Shown piece by piece: positions 18,703 through 28,600 of a stretch of 64,000 nt of DNA. A program made the translations under genes and the position numbers. Location: positions 1 through 64,000 of the forward strand of contig NZ_SMKK01000013.1 in NCBI RefSeq assembly GCF_004348425.1, in the 5' to 3' direction. The notes under the pieces were generated by a model. It saw only the letters and a program-made list of their open reading frames with translations. It was not told the DNA's origin and did no database searches. How positions within the stretch are numbered: the first letter of the stretch is position 1; each line of letters starts with the position of its first letter. The DNA comes from Actinomadura sp. 7K507. Its GTDB lineage: Bacteria > Actinomycetota > Actinomycetes > Streptosporangiales > Streptosporangiaceae.

Positions 18703-19257
18703 ATGAAGGGATTCGCGCGGCGGGAGTTCCAGCTCGTGCTGCTCCGCCGGATGGCCGACTACCAGCCGGGCCTCGTCGAGGACGCGATGCGCGAACTGGG
18801 CGCGTCCCGGACCGAGATGCGGGAGGTCAACGCCCGCTGGCAGCGCATCCTGCGGTCCCGTTCGTTCCCGCGCGGCCTGCGCCGCTACGAGGCCGTCCTC
18901 GGGCCGCCCGCCGGGACGCGGGAGCAGCGGATCGGCGACGTGGCCTGCGACGTCGCCTGGTGGCCGCCGCTGCCCCTGTGGCCCGGTCTGCGCTTCGAGA
19001 TCATGATGGCGCCGGGCGGGCCGGTCCTGCACGAGTGGCTCGTCCGCGGCGAGGGCGTCCCCGCACCTCGGCTGGACACCGTCGGCGACCTCGTTCCGTG
19101 GTCCTGCGTGGTCGGCGACGTCGACGGGCGTTTCGGGACGGTGGCCCAGCAGGACGGCGACGTGCCGAGCCGCTGGCACGCGACCCTCACCACGCCCGAC
19201 GGCACCTTCGCGGCGCACTTCGTCTGGGGCCTGCTACAGACCGTCACCAGCATCTGA
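18703..19257 (+). CDS. Hypothetical protein, 184 aa
   Basis: I do not recognise this family. The protein starts KGFARREFQLVLLRRMADYQ, is rich in Arg and Trp, and has a WWPPLPLWPGLRFEIM segment in the middle that may pack as a beta sheet. No signal peptide, transmembrane segment or catalytic motif is apparent. The frame has typical high third-position GC and is preceded by a -10-like TAGCGT 8 nt from the ATG, which suggests leaderless translation. It sits between the secreted esterase and the VOC protein, on the same strand as both. Confidence 0.6.
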   Translation: MKGFARREFQLVLLRRMADYQPGLVEDAMRELGASRTEMREVNARWQRILRSRSFPRGLRRYEAVLGPPAGTREQRIGDVACDVAWWPPLPLWPGLRFEIMMAPGGPVLHEWLVRGEGVPAPRLDTVGDLVPWSCVVGDVDGRFGTVAQQDGDVPSRWHATLTTPDGTFAAHFVWGLLQTVTSI

Positions 19258-19346
19258 AACATTGAGGCGGGCTTGGCGGTTTCCGAAAACGGAGATTGCG
19301 CACATGTCCCTAGCGTGAAAGGCATGCGAGCTTCGAGGGGTCTGCC

Positions 19347-20156
19347 ATGCCCGAGATGAACGGATTTCCCCCGGGTTACGCGTCATGGGCGGAGCTGGCC
19401 AGCTCGGACATGGGGAAATCCAGGGACTTCTACGGCGCGCTGTTCGGCTGGGACACCTACACGCTGACCGCCCCCGAGGTGGGGGAGTTCGAAGTGTTCA
19501 CCCTCGGTGGCATCCAGGGACCCGAGATCGGCGGGATGTACGGGCTCGCCGACGACTCGCTGCGCTCGGCCTGGACGATCTACTTCCGCACCGACGACCT
19601 CCCGGCCACGCTCGACGCGGTCCGCGCCGCCGGCGGCCAGGTGCTCCTCGAACCGATGAACCTCGCCGACCTCGGCCGGCTGGCCCATTGCACCGACTCC
19701 CAGGGCGCCGACTTCGCCCTCTGGGTGGCCTACAACCTCAAGGGCGCCGGCGTCGTCGACGAGCCGTCCGCGATGTGCTGGGTCGAACTGGCGTGTTCCG
19801 ACATCGAGGAGGCCCGCCGCTTCTACGGCGAGGTCTTCGGCTGGAAGGCCGTCGACCGCCCCTACGCCCGGCCCGTCTACACCAACTGGAAGGTCGGCGA
19901 CTGGGCCGTGGCGGGCATGGTCTCCCTGGACGAGCGGTGGCCCTCGGACGGCCTTCCCCGCTGGACCCCCTACTTCTGGGTCTCCGACTGCGACGCCTCC
20001 GCCGCGCGGGCCGCCGAACTCGGCGCGCGCGTCCGCATCCCGCCGACCGACATCGAGCCCGGCCGCTTCTCCATCCTGACCGACCCCGCCGGCGCCCGCC
20101 TGGCCATCTTCACCCCCGCGGCCCCGGACCTGCGCGCGTACAAGGAAGCGCCCTGA
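19347..20156 (+). CDS. VOC family protein with two glyoxalase-like domains
   Basis: 269 aa comprising two tandem VOC modules: residues about 10-130 (YASWAELASSDMGKSRDFY) and 140-262 (MCWVELACSDIEEARRFYGE). This layout is typical of Streptomyces CFP30-like/hydroxylase-annotated proteins of about 260-270 aa. Both halves keep the paired beta-alpha-beta-beta-beta pattern, but the first metal ligand position reads W-x-E rather than His, so metal-dependent catalysis is uncertain. Likely roles are small-molecule binding, detoxification or stress response. The ATG at 19347 has GAGGGG 8 nt upstream. A TAGCGT -10-like box lies at 19311-19316. Confidence 0.8.
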   Translation: MPEMNGFPPGYASWAELASSDMGKSRDFYGALFGWDTYTLTAPEVGEFEVFTLGGIQGPEIGGMYGLADDSLRSAWTIYFRTDDLPATLDAVRAAGGQVLLEPMNLADLGRLAHCTDSQGADFALWVAYNLKGAGVVDEPSAMCWVELACSDIEEARRFYGEVFGWKAVDRPYARPVYTNWKVGDWAVAGMVSLDERWPSDGLPRWTPYFWVSDCDASAARAAELGARVRIPPTDIEPGRFSILTDPAGARLAIFTPAAPDLRAYKEAP

Positions 20157-20167
20157 CCCACGGTCGG

Positions 20168-20662
20168 TCACCCGCCTGCCGGCGTTCCGGTGCGCCGCGC
20201 GCCCGCGGGCCAGATGACGTGCACGGTCACGCCGGCCGTGCGGGCGTTCTCGACGACCTCGGCGGTCCCGCCGGGCCCCTGCGCCGGCGTCCCGTCCCAG
20301 ACGGCGATGAGATGGTCGGCGCGGTCGAGCATCTTCACGCCGGCGTCGCGGTAGGGGCCTGGGCCGGGTCGGGCGTGCGCCAGCGCGCGAACGCGTGACG
20401 CGCGTGCCTTCAGCTCCTCGAAGCCGCCCCGCGCCGGGGTGCCCAGCGCCGCGGCGTAGCCGGTGGCGGGGACGATGACCTCCAGATCGCCGCCCAGTTC
20501 CAGGACGGCGCGAGCGAAGATCTGGTCGGCGCCGGCGGCCAGGCACGACACGCCCGTGAACTCCCGCGCGGGTCGTGCGCGGAGCCGCCCGCGGATCGCG
20601 GCGTCCACCAGGGCGGTGGTCCGCTCGTCGAGATCCCGGTGACCGGTGATGGCGATCCGCAT
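20168..20662 (-). CDS. SLOG-family nucleotide-binding protein
   Basis: 164 aa. MRIAITGHRDLDERT at the N-terminus, then SCLAAGADQIFARAVLELGG and a late LIAVWDGTPAQGPGGTAEVV, are the pattern of SLOG (LOG/DprA-like Rossmann) domains that bind or process nucleotide-derived signals. The ATG at 20662 has GGAGGAGG upstream, and I prefer it to longer upstream readings that overlap the SLATT gene. It lies 26 bp downstream of the SLATT gene on the same strand, so the two are probably co-transcribed. SLOG-SLATT pairs have been predicted from comparative genomics to be nucleotide-activated membrane effectors in conflict systems; that role has not been shown for this pair. Confidence 0.75.
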   Translation of the reverse strand: MRIAITGHRDLDERTTALVDAAIRGRLRARPAREFTGVSCLAAGADQIFARAVLELGGDLEVIVPATGYAAALGTPARGGFEELKARASRVRALAHARPGPGPYRDAGVKMLDRADHLIAVWDGTPAQGPGGTAEVVENARTAGVTVHVIWPAGARRTGTPAGG

Positions 20663-20688
20663 GGGCCTCCTCCGTCGCGCAGGGTGAT

Positions 20689-21567
20689 TCAGGCGTGGGA
20701 CGCCCACCAGAGGGTGTGTTCCCGGGAGATGGCCTCCTCGACCTCGTCGACGAAGTGCGCCCATTCCGGCTCCGAATCCGGCCACTCGACCCGCGAGGCG
20801 ACCTCGGCCAGCTCCTGTGCCGCGATGCCGTACGCGGTGGCGAGCTGCTGATGCTGGCGTGTCTGCACCCAGGCCAGGCCGCCCGCCGCGAGGGCCGCCA
20901 CGATTCCCGGCAGGTCGAGGCCGAGCATTCCCACCGCGTTGAGGACGGCGGCGATCAGGCCGAACGCCTCCAGAGTGGCCAGGAACACCGACCAGCGCGC
21001 GACGCTGCGCCCGTGCTCGGCCGAGCGCCGGCTGTACCAGCGGTACTGGTCCTCGATCCGGCCGGCCCGGTACGCGCGCCTGCGCACGTCCAGGTCGCAC
21101 GCCCGCAGCTCCCGCATCTCGTCGGTGACCTGGAGCCCGCCGGCGTCGTGGTCGACGACCAGCCGGCTCAGGTTGCCGCGGATCACCGAGAAGCGGTGCA
21201 GCAGCAGCGACTCGGCGGCGCGGTCGTCCACGTCGTTCACGCCGAAGGGCTGGCCGGCCACCGCGAACCGCCAGGCCAGGGTCTTGGCGGACTCCGCCGC
21301 CGCCCTCGACTCGTACCACTGCCGGTCGGGCCGCTCGGTCAGCAGGTAGACCTCGATGACCAGGCCGATGCCGAGCCCGGCCGCCGCCAGCAGGGCCGCC
21401 GCGTCGACCCGGCTCACCTGGAACGTGAGCGTCCCGAGCACGGCGGCGGTGAGCAGCGCTCCGAGCCGCAGCGCGGTCGCGACGAGCAACCGGTGCTGCC
21501 CGGTCGCCGCGCTCGTGTCCGCCGCCCGAAAAAGCGCTGGATAATGTGATTCGGCGAGTGCCTCCAC
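20689..21567 (-). CDS. SLATT/DUF4231-like two-transmembrane protein
   Basis: 292 aa. Two hydrophobic hairpins stand out: LGALLTAAVLGTLTFQV with LLAAAGLGIGLVIEVYLL at residues about 34-75, and ATLEAFGLIAAVLNAVGM with IVAALAAGGLAWVQ near residues 200-235. Between them is a helical region with YRAGRIEDQYRWYSRRSAEH, typical of SLATT/DUF4231 proteins. These are predicted pore-forming membrane effectors that pair with nucleotide-sensing SLOG domains, and a SLOG gene lies immediately downstream. The start is GTG at 21567, without a strong Shine-Dalgarno. The pair is transcribed away from the FxSxx cassette. Confidence 0.75.
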   Translation of the reverse strand: MEALAESHYPALFRAADTSAATGQHRLLVATALRLGALLTAAVLGTLTFQVSRVDAAALLAAAGLGIGLVIEVYLLTERPDRQWYESRAAAESAKTLAWRFAVAGQPFGVNDVDDRAAESLLLHRFSVIRGNLSRLVVDHDAGGLQVTDEMRELRACDLDVRRRAYRAGRIEDQYRWYSRRSAEHGRSVARWSVFLATLEAFGLIAAVLNAVGMLGLDLPGIVAALAAGGLAWVQTRQHQQLATAYGIAAQELAEVASRVEWPDSEPEWAHFVDEVEEAISREHTLWWASHA

Positions 21568-21885
21568 ACTTCGAGTGGAAAGGCGTCTTTGCCGCGCGTC
21601 AAGGTTGTGGGTAAAAGTCCACTCTGGGGGTGTCCCACTGTGGTCACCGGCGCGGTGAACCCGCCCGGCCGGGACGTGCGTCGAACCGGCATCCGGTCAC
21701 TGACCGAGAACAGATTCTACATCCTTGTTGCGGGGGGCGGGTCACTATGGGAATGTCCCGGGTACGGTTCGTTCGGGCCTGCATAAAGCTTGGCCAGGGA
21801 CGTCCCAAAAGGCCGCCTGCACGATAGTCGGCCCACGGATGGGCATACTGTCGTCACGTACTGTAACCATGCGAATGGACAACTC
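21568..21885. promoter_or_regulatory. 318-bp divergent region between the SLATT gene and fxsA
   Basis: No gene is visible here. The region contains three related near-palindromes with GGG and GTCCC arms: GGGGGTGTCCC at 21626-21636, GGGAATGTCCC at 21749-21759 and the perfect palindrome GGGACGTCCC at 21797-21806. These may be binding sites for a regulator of the FxSxx genes, of the SLATT-SLOG genes, or of both. Promoters for both directions must lie here, but no clear -35/-10 pair can be assigned. Confidence 0.35.
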
Positions 21886-22065
21886 ATGATCACTATTGAA
21901 GAAGCGGGCGCGCCGGAAATCACCGACCTGCGGGACCTGCCTCCGGGCGAACTGGCGGTCGCCCCCGAGACCGCCGACATCGTGGCCAGATTCACCCGCG
22001 CGAACGAGATGAACGGGGACGGTTCCGAGGCCGTCCGGGTCGCGGCGTTCAACTCCTTCATCTGA
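21886..22065 (+). CDS. fxsA: FxSxx-COOH precursor peptide FxsA
   Basis: 59 aa ending in A-A-F55-N-S57-F-I, which fits the FxSxx C-terminus that names this RiPP-like family. The segment EITDLRDLPPGEL resembles the recognition part seen in other FxsA leaders. The radical SAM maturase gene follows 44 bp downstream, and fxsC and fxsT complete the cassette. The FxsB family is associated with three-residue cyclophane formation, so a Phe55-Ser57 crosslink is the expected modification (inference). The start is the ATG at 21886; other nearby ATGs are out of frame. No signal peptide is present. Confidence 0.85.
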   Translation: MITIEEAGAPEITDLRDLPPGELAVAPETADIVARFTRANEMNGDGSEAVRVAAFNSFI

Positions 22066-22082
22066 TACCACGCCACATACAT

Positions 22083-22109
22083 AACGAACACAACGAACAC
22101 AACGACGCC
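22083..22109 (+). repeat. Tandem 9-bp repeat directly before the fxsB start
   Basis: AACGAACAC occurs twice (22083-22091 and 22092-22100), followed by a partial third copy at 22101-22109 that abuts the fxsB ATG. The stretch is unusually A/C-rich for this genome and contains no Shine-Dalgarno sequence. Confidence 0.6.
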
Positions 22110-24392
22110 ATGCCTCCGCCAGCCCTGTTCCGGCAATTCGTGCTCAAGGTGCACAGCAGATGTGACCTGGCCTGTGACCATTGCTACGTATTCGAGCATG
22201 CGGACCAGAGCTGGCGGAGGCGCTCCGCCACGATGTCCGTGCAGACCATGGAGCGCGCGGCCGCACGCATCGCCGAGCACGCGCGCACCCACGAGCTGAC
22301 CGAGGTCTGCCTCGTGCTGCACGGCGGAGAGCCGCTGCTGGCCGGGCCCGACCACCTGCGCGCCCTCATCACGGCCCTGCGGGCCCCGCTCCGCGACGTC
22401 TGCGACATCGACCTGCGGATGCACACCAACGGCGTCCTGCTGGACCGGCGGTTCTGCGACCTGTTCCGCGAGCAGGGCCTCAGGGTGGGCATCTCGCTCG
22501 ACGGTGACAGGGCGGCCAACGACCGGCACCGCCTGTACCGTGACGGGCGCAGCAGCTACGACAAGGTCGTCCGCGCCATCGACCTGCTCCGGGCCGACTA
22601 TCCCGACCTCTACTCCGGGCTGCTGTGCACCATCGACGTCGCCAACGACCCGATCGCCGTCTACGAGGCGCTCGTGGCGCACGGACCGCCCGCGATCGAC
22701 TTCCTGTGGCCCCACCACACCCGGGAGCGGCCGCCCCCCGCGCCGTCGCCCGCCTACGGCGACTGGCTGAACGCCATCGCCGACCGCTGGCTGCGGGACG
22801 GCCGGCCGGTGCCGGTGCGGGTCTTCGACTCGATCATCAGCACGGCGCGTGGCGGCCCCAGCTTCACCGAGGCGCTGGGGCTGGAGGCCGGCGATCTGCT
22901 GGTCGTGGAGACCGATGGCGGCTACGAGCAGGCCGACTCGCTGAAGACCGCCTTCGACGGCGCCCCGGACACCGGGATGGACGTGTTCCGGCACTCGGTC
23001 GACGACGCCGGGCGGCACGCGGGCGTCGGGGCACGGCAGGGCGGGCTGGCGGCCCTGTGCGAAACCTGCCGGGCCTGCCCGGTCGTCGGCACCTGCGGCG
23101 GCGGGCTGTTCGCCCACCGGTACGCCGCCGACGGCTCCGGCTTCGCCAACCCCAGCGTCTTCTGCGCAGACCTCCGGGCGCTGATCGGCCACGTCCAGGA
23201 CCGGACCACCCGCGCGCCGCACCTGCTGCCGCCCGCGGTGGTGCGGTCGGTGGCGACGGGGCACGGCGACCGGGCGGCGATCGCGCGGCTCGGCACGGCG
23301 CAGGCGGTGAGCCGCCGGAGCCTGATCGCCGCGGCCGGCGCCGCCACCGCCCCGTCGGAGGCGTGGGAGGTCATCAAGCGGATCGGCGCCGCGGACGGCG
23401 ACGCCTACGACTGGGCCCTGTCGCATCCCTACGTGCGGGCCTGGACCGTGGAACGGCTCCACGCCCTGAACCCGCCGGGCGGCGCGGGGCCGCCAGGCGG
23501 ACCGGCACCCGATGACGGACTGCTGGCCACCGTCGCGTGCCTGACGGCCGCGCGGGCCGTCCAGAACGTCACCCTGACCGTCCCGGTGCGCGACGGCGCC
23601 GTCTACTTCCCGGGGATCGGGCGCCACGAGGTGCCGGGCAGGCGGGAGACCACGGTCCGCGTCGACGCCGGCCGGCTGGATGTCGACGGCGCCGTGCGGT
23701 TCGAGCCCGTCCGCCGCCTCACCGCCGGCGCGTTCACCGTCGCGCTCGACGACCTCGACCCGCTCCGCGACCGCCACGACCACCCCGCCGCGGGGCGGCT
23801 CGGCGCGGCGGAGTTCGCGCGGTGGCAGACCTTCTTCGCGGAGGCGTGGACGCTCCTGGAGAAGGAGTACGCGGAGTACGCCCCCGCGGTCGCCGAGGCG
23901 CTGACCACGATCGTGCCGCTCGACCCGCCCGCGTCCGGTGCCAGCGCCAGCTCGGCGGCCCGGGACGCCTACGGGTCGGTCGGGATCGCGCTGCCGGGCA
24001 GCCCGGCGATGCTGTGCCTGCTGATCCTGCACGAGTTCCAGCACGTGAAGCTCGGCGCGGTCCTCGATCTCGCCGACCTCTACGACAAGGCCGACCGCCG
24101 CCTGTACCACGCGCCCTGGCGCCGGGACACGCGTCCCCTGGAGGGGCTCCTGCAAGGCACGTACGCCCACGTCGCCGTCGCCGACTTCTGGCTCCGGCGG
24201 ACCCGGGACCCCGACCCGGGCGTCGCCGCCGAGGCCGCCCGGCACTTCGGCGACTGGTACCCGAAGACGCTCGAGGCGACCCGCACGCTCCAGGAGTGCG
24301 GGGCCCTGACCGGGCTCGGCGAGCAGTTCGTCGAGACGATGCGCCGGACCCTGGCGTCCTGGGACGCGCCGGCCCGGCCGTCGAATCGGTAA
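22110..24392 (+). CDS. fxsB: FxsB-type radical SAM/SPASM maturase fused to a HEXXH domain
   Basis: 760 aa. C18-x3-C22-x2-C25 (CDLACDHCY) binds the radical SAM iron-sulfur cluster, and HGGEPLLAG follows. A SPASM-type Cys cluster lies at about residues 317-350 (CETCRACPVVGTCGGG, then a later C in VFCADL). The last 350 residues form the HEXXH peptide-modification domain, with H641-E-F-Q-H645 in LLILHEFQHVKLG. This is the fused FxsBH form, and the HEXXH motif is intact. It would crosslink and perhaps further oxidise the FxsA peptide encoded directly upstream. The ATG lacks a Shine-Dalgarno and follows a tandem 9-bp repeat. Confidence 0.9.
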   Translation: MPPPALFRQFVLKVHSRCDLACDHCYVFEHADQSWRRRSATMSVQTMERAAARIAEHARTHELTEVCLVLHGGEPLLAGPDHLRALITALRAPLRDVCDIDLRMHTNGVLLDRRFCDLFREQGLRVGISLDGDRAANDRHRLYRDGRSSYDKVVRAIDLLRADYPDLYSGLLCTIDVANDPIAVYEALVAHGPPAIDFLWPHHTRERPPPAPSPAYGDWLNAIADRWLRDGRPVPVRVFDSIISTARGGPSFTEALGLEAGDLLVVETDGGYEQADSLKTAFDGAPDTGMDVFRHSVDDAGRHAGVGARQGGLAALCETCRACPVVGTCGGGLFAHRYAADGSGFANPSVFCADLRALIGHVQDRTTRAPHLLPPAVVRSVATGHGDRAAIARLGTAQAVSRRSLIAAAGAATAPSEAWEVIKRIGAADGDAYDWALSHPYVRAWTVERLHALNPPGGAGPPGGPAPDDGLLATVACLTAARAVQNVTLTVPVRDGAVYFPGIGRHEVPGRRETTVRVDAGRLDVDGAVRFEPVRRLTAGAFTVALDDLDPLRDRHDHPAAGRLGAAEFARWQTFFAEAWTLLEKEYAEYAPAVAEALTTIVPLDPPASGASASSAARDAYGSVGIALPGSPAMLCLLILHEFQHVKLGAVLDLADLYDKADRRLYHAPWRRDTRPLEGLLQGTYAHVAVADFWLRRTRDPDPGVAAEAARHFGDWYPKTLEATRTLQECGALTGLGEQFVETMRRTLASWDAPARPSNR

Positions 24393-24465
24393 AACTGCAC
24401 ATTTGACAGGCTGTAATCTCGCCGCTCCTGCCGCTATACATTGATGAAACCTCCGAGGGAGCGGC

Positions 24466-25668
24466 ATGGCGGGAAGAAGGCAGGCGGAAGAGGCGCGCCC
24501 GCACTTCTTCTTGAGCTATGCCAGGCCACGCTACCGGCCCGAGGACGGCGACCGCTGGGTGGCCAAGTTCTTCAATGATCTCTGCCAGGACATAAGCCAG
24601 GCTACGGGCGCACATAATCCCGGTTTCATGGACAGGCAGATCGGAGTCGGCACCGAGTGGCCGGACCAGCTGGCGGACGCGCTGGCGAACTGCCGGGTCT
24701 TCGTCGCGCTGTTCTCCCCCGCCTACTTCACCAGCGCGTACTGCGGCAAGGAATGGGCGGCGTTCCTGAGCCGTTACCAGGCGCAGACCGCCGGGCTGGA
24801 CAGCCCGCCGGCGATCATCCCGGCGCTGTGGACGCGGATGAGCATGGGAGAGATCCCCGAACCGCTGCACAGCATGCAGAACATCCCGCCTGAGTTCCCG
24901 CCCGCCTACGGCACCGAGGGCCTCTACGGGATCATGAAGCTGGGCCGGTTCCGCGAGCAGTACAAGGAGACCGTGCTGCGGCTGGCCACCGTCGTCAAGG
25001 ACCGGGCCGCCGAGTGCGCCCTTCCCTTCAGCGAGGTCCCGGCGCTGGCGACGGTGCAGAGCCCGTTCTCCGACGCGACGCCCGGATCGCCGCGTCCCGC
25101 CGTCCGGCTCACGCTGGCCGCGCAGGCGATCGGTCAGCTGGCACCCGGCCGGGACCCCTACTACTACGGCCGGACGCCCCGCGAGTGGACGCCGTTCCGT
25201 ACCGAGAAGCACACGATGCCGATCGGCTCGTTCGCCGCGCAGGTGCTCAGCGAGCTCGGACACGAGTCCATCGTCGAGACCGCGGACGAGTCGCCGCAGG
25301 ACCCGATGGACGCGCCCGGGGTGCTCGTCGTCGATCCGTGGGCGGTCAAGGACCGGGTCATCGGCAAGCGGCTCCAGCAGATCGACGGCGACCGCGACCC
25401 GGCCCCCCTCCTGGCGCCGTTCAACTACGAGGATCCGGAGACGGCGGAGCGCGCCGACGCGCTCGGCGCGGACCTGGCGGAGGTACTGCCCAACGCGAGC
25501 GCGGTGAAGGGCTCGGCCCCGCGTGTCACCTCGGCCCGAGCGTTCCGCGACGTGCTCCCCAAGGCCGTCAACGAGGCGCTCACCCGGCATCTGAGGACGA
25601 CCGACGTCCATCCGCCGCAGGCCCCGCCCTCCACATCCCGGCCCACACTCCGGGATCCGGAGTCCTAG
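24466..25668 (+). CDS. fxsC: TIR-like protein FxsC
   Basis: 400 aa. The N-terminal 190 residues read as a TIR-like domain: PHFFLSYARPRY, then VFVALFSPAYFTSAYCGKEW, matching the FxsC family found in FxSxx-COOH cassettes. The C-terminal half continues with a second less conserved region (MPIGSFAAQVLSELGHESIV). Whether it hydrolyses NAD or acts as an adaptor is unknown; a catalytic Glu may be in KEW. The start is ATG with GAGGGAGC upstream. The stop is 14 bp before fxsT, so the two are co-transcribed. Confidence 0.88.
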   Translation: MAGRRQAEEARPHFFLSYARPRYRPEDGDRWVAKFFNDLCQDISQATGAHNPGFMDRQIGVGTEWPDQLADALANCRVFVALFSPAYFTSAYCGKEWAAFLSRYQAQTAGLDSPPAIIPALWTRMSMGEIPEPLHSMQNIPPEFPPAYGTEGLYGIMKLGRFREQYKETVLRLATVVKDRAAECALPFSEVPALATVQSPFSDATPGSPRPAVRLTLAAQAIGQLAPGRDPYYYGRTPREWTPFRTEKHTMPIGSFAAQVLSELGHESIVETADESPQDPMDAPGVLVVDPWAVKDRVIGKRLQQIDGDRDPAPLLAPFNYEDPETAERADALGADLAEVLPNASAVKGSAPRVTSARAFRDVLPKAVNEALTRHLRTTDVHPPQAPPSTSRPTLRDPES

Positions 25669-25682
25669 GCGAGGAGATCTCC

Positions 25683-28600
25683 ATGGCGAACACCGGAACG
25701 ATCGTCACCTTCTACTCCTACAAGGGCGGCACCGGGCGCACGAGCGCGCTCGCCAACGTCGCATGGATCCTGGCCGCAGCCGGGCAGAAGGTGCTGGTCA
25801 TCGATTGGGACCTGGAATCCCCCGGGCTGCACAAGTACTACCATCCGTTCCTCGACCAGGACATCCTGACCTCGACGCCCGGGGTCATCGACATGCTCGA
25901 CGAGTACTCCTGGGCGACGACGACCAAGCACGAGGACGACCGGCGGGACTGGCACCGTGAATACGCGCGGGTGCTGCGGCACGCGGTGACCCTGGACTGG
26001 GAGTTCCCCGGGGACGGGACGCTCGACTTCATCTCCGCCGGACGCCAGAACAGGAACTACTCCTCGCTCACCCGCACCCTGGACTGGGACAACTTCTACG
26101 GGCGGCTCGGCGGCGGCCAGTTCTTCGACGCGCTGCGCGAGGACATGCGGCGGCACTACGACTACGTCCTGATCGACAGCCGCACCGGGTACAGCGACAT
26201 CGCCGACATCTGCACGCTGCAGTTCCCCGACATCCTGGTGGACTGCTTCACGCTCAGCTACCAGAGCATAGACGGCGCCGCCGACATCGCCATGAACATC
26301 GACAGGCGCGACCATGTGCGGCCCATCCGCATCTTGCCGGTTCCCATGCGCATCGACTTCGGCGAGAACGCGAAGGTGGAGGCGGGCCGCGCGTACGCCC
26401 GCGCGCGTTTCGACCGCTTCCCGCGCGGCATGTCCCGGCAGGACGCGAACGGCTACTGGCTCTCCATCGAGATCCCGTACCGGCCCTATTACGCCTTCGA
26501 GGAGACCCTCGCCACGTTCGGGGACGCGCCGGGCTCGCCGAACTCGATGCTCGCGGCGTTCGAGCGGCTCACCAAGGTGATCACCGATGGGTGGGTGAGC
26601 GAGTACTCGCCCATCGACGAGGAACTGCGGCTCGCCACCCTCGAACGGTTCACCCGGCGCGGCCCCGCGGAGATCTCCGACGTCCTCATCAGCTACGCCT
26701 CCGCGGACCGGCCGTGGGCCGACTGGATGGCGCTGGTGCTCGGCCGCGCCGGGTTCCGCGTCACCGCCCGCAGCGTCGACGCGGCGGCGTACGACGTGCC
26801 GGACGACGAGCCCGCCGGGCCCGGTGAGCACACGATCGTTCTCGTGTCACCCGACTCTGTGCATTCCGCGCAGGCGCAGCGGGTGTGGGACCCGCTCGGC
26901 GGCCGCACGGCGGCCCCGCACCGCCGGCTGACGGTCGTCCGGGTCCAGGGCGCCGCGCTCGGCTCGGCGTTCGGCGACCGCGTCCCGCTCGACCTCACCG
27001 GGCGGGGGGAGCGCGGCGGCGCCGAGGAACTCGTGCGGGCGCTCGGCCGGCCGGGCTACACTTTCGACCACCCGGCCGAGCACTCCCGGGTCGGGCCGCG
27101 CTTCCCCGGCGCCGCCCGGACCGCGCCGGCCATCTGGAACGCCGACCGGCGCAACGCCGTGTTCACCGGCCGGGGCCGGCTCCTGGAGGCGATCCGGGAC
27201 GAACTGCTCGGCGCCACCCGGCGGATCGTCGCGCCGATCGCCCTGCACGGTCTCGGCGGCGTCGGCAAGACGCAGGTCGCCCTGGAGTACGCCCACCGGT
27301 TCAAGGCCGACTACGACCTCGTGTGGTGGATCAGCGCGCAGTCGACCGACTCGATCCGCAGCGCGCTCGCCGGCCTCGCCGCCCAGCTGGAACTGCGGGT
27401 CGGCGACAGCCTCGCCGACGCCGCCGGCGCGGCGCTGGAGGCGCTGCGCCGCGGCGAGCCCACCTCCCGCTGGCTGCTCATCTTCGACAACGCCGACGAC
27501 CCCGAGGAACTGGCGTCCTACCTGCCCGGCGGCGACGGGCACGTCCTGATCACCTCCCGTGACCCGGCCTGGACCCAGCTCGCCACGCCGCTGGAGGTGG
27601 ACGTGTTCACCGAGAGCGAGGCCGCCGAGCACCTGATGCGCCGCGTCCAGGAGATCTCCGAGGAGAACGCACGCAAGATCGGCAAGGCGCTCGGGCACCT
27701 GCCGCTGGCGATCGAGCAGGCCGCCGCCTGGCTCGCCTCGACGTTCATGCCGGCGAGCGAGTACCTGGACGAGCTGGAGCACGAGACCGCCTCCACGCTG
27801 GAGCGCAGCGGCGAGTCCTTCCCCCAGTCGGTGGCGATGACCTGGAGCGTCACGTTCCGGCAGCTGCGCGAGGCGTCCCCGGCGGCGGCCCGGCTGCTGG
27901 AGCTGCTCGCCTTCTTCTCCTCCGAGCCGATCGCGCTCGACCTGGTCTACAGCAAGGAGGCGGCCCGTATCCTGGCCCGCCACGATGAGACGCTCCGCGA
28001 CAAGCTCGTGATCGGCAAGCACGTCCGGGAGATCAGCCGGTTCGCGCTCGCCAAGGTCGACCAGGGCAACAAGTCCATCCAGGTGCATCCGCTCGTCCAG
28101 GCCGTCATCCGGCACGGGCTGGACCCGGACGTCGCCGAGGCGAGCCGCCACGACGTGCACAGGATCCTGCTGGGGGCCCGGCCGCAGCACGGCGACACCG
28201 ACGATCCGGTCAACTGGCCGAATCTGGAGGAGATCCTGCCGCACGTGAAGCCCTCGGCCGCGGCGCAGTGCGATGACGAGGACGTACGGCAGATGCTCAC
28301 CGACCTCGTCAGGTACCAGTGGAAGCGGGGCGTGTTCGACAGCGCGATGGCCGCCGGGCGGGAACTGGCCGCCGAGTGGAGCGGGAAGCTCGGCCGCGAC
28401 CACTGGCAGTGGCTGTTCCTCCACTCGCAGATCGCCAATGTGCTGCGCTCGCAGGGGCGCGTCGACGAGGCGTACGAGCTCGACAGCGACGTGCTGCGGC
28501 GGCAGCAGCAGTCGGCGGCGCTGGGCCCGACGCACCCCCACACGCTCATCACGGCGAGCAACCTGGCCGCCGACCTGCGGGCGAAGGGCAGGTTCCAGGA

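Noticed and set aside
17299-19218. A 639-codon minus-strand open frame opposite the esterase
   Set aside because: The plus strand has a signal peptide and a GxSxG serine hydrolase; the minus-strand product is low-complexity Arg/Gly/Pro.
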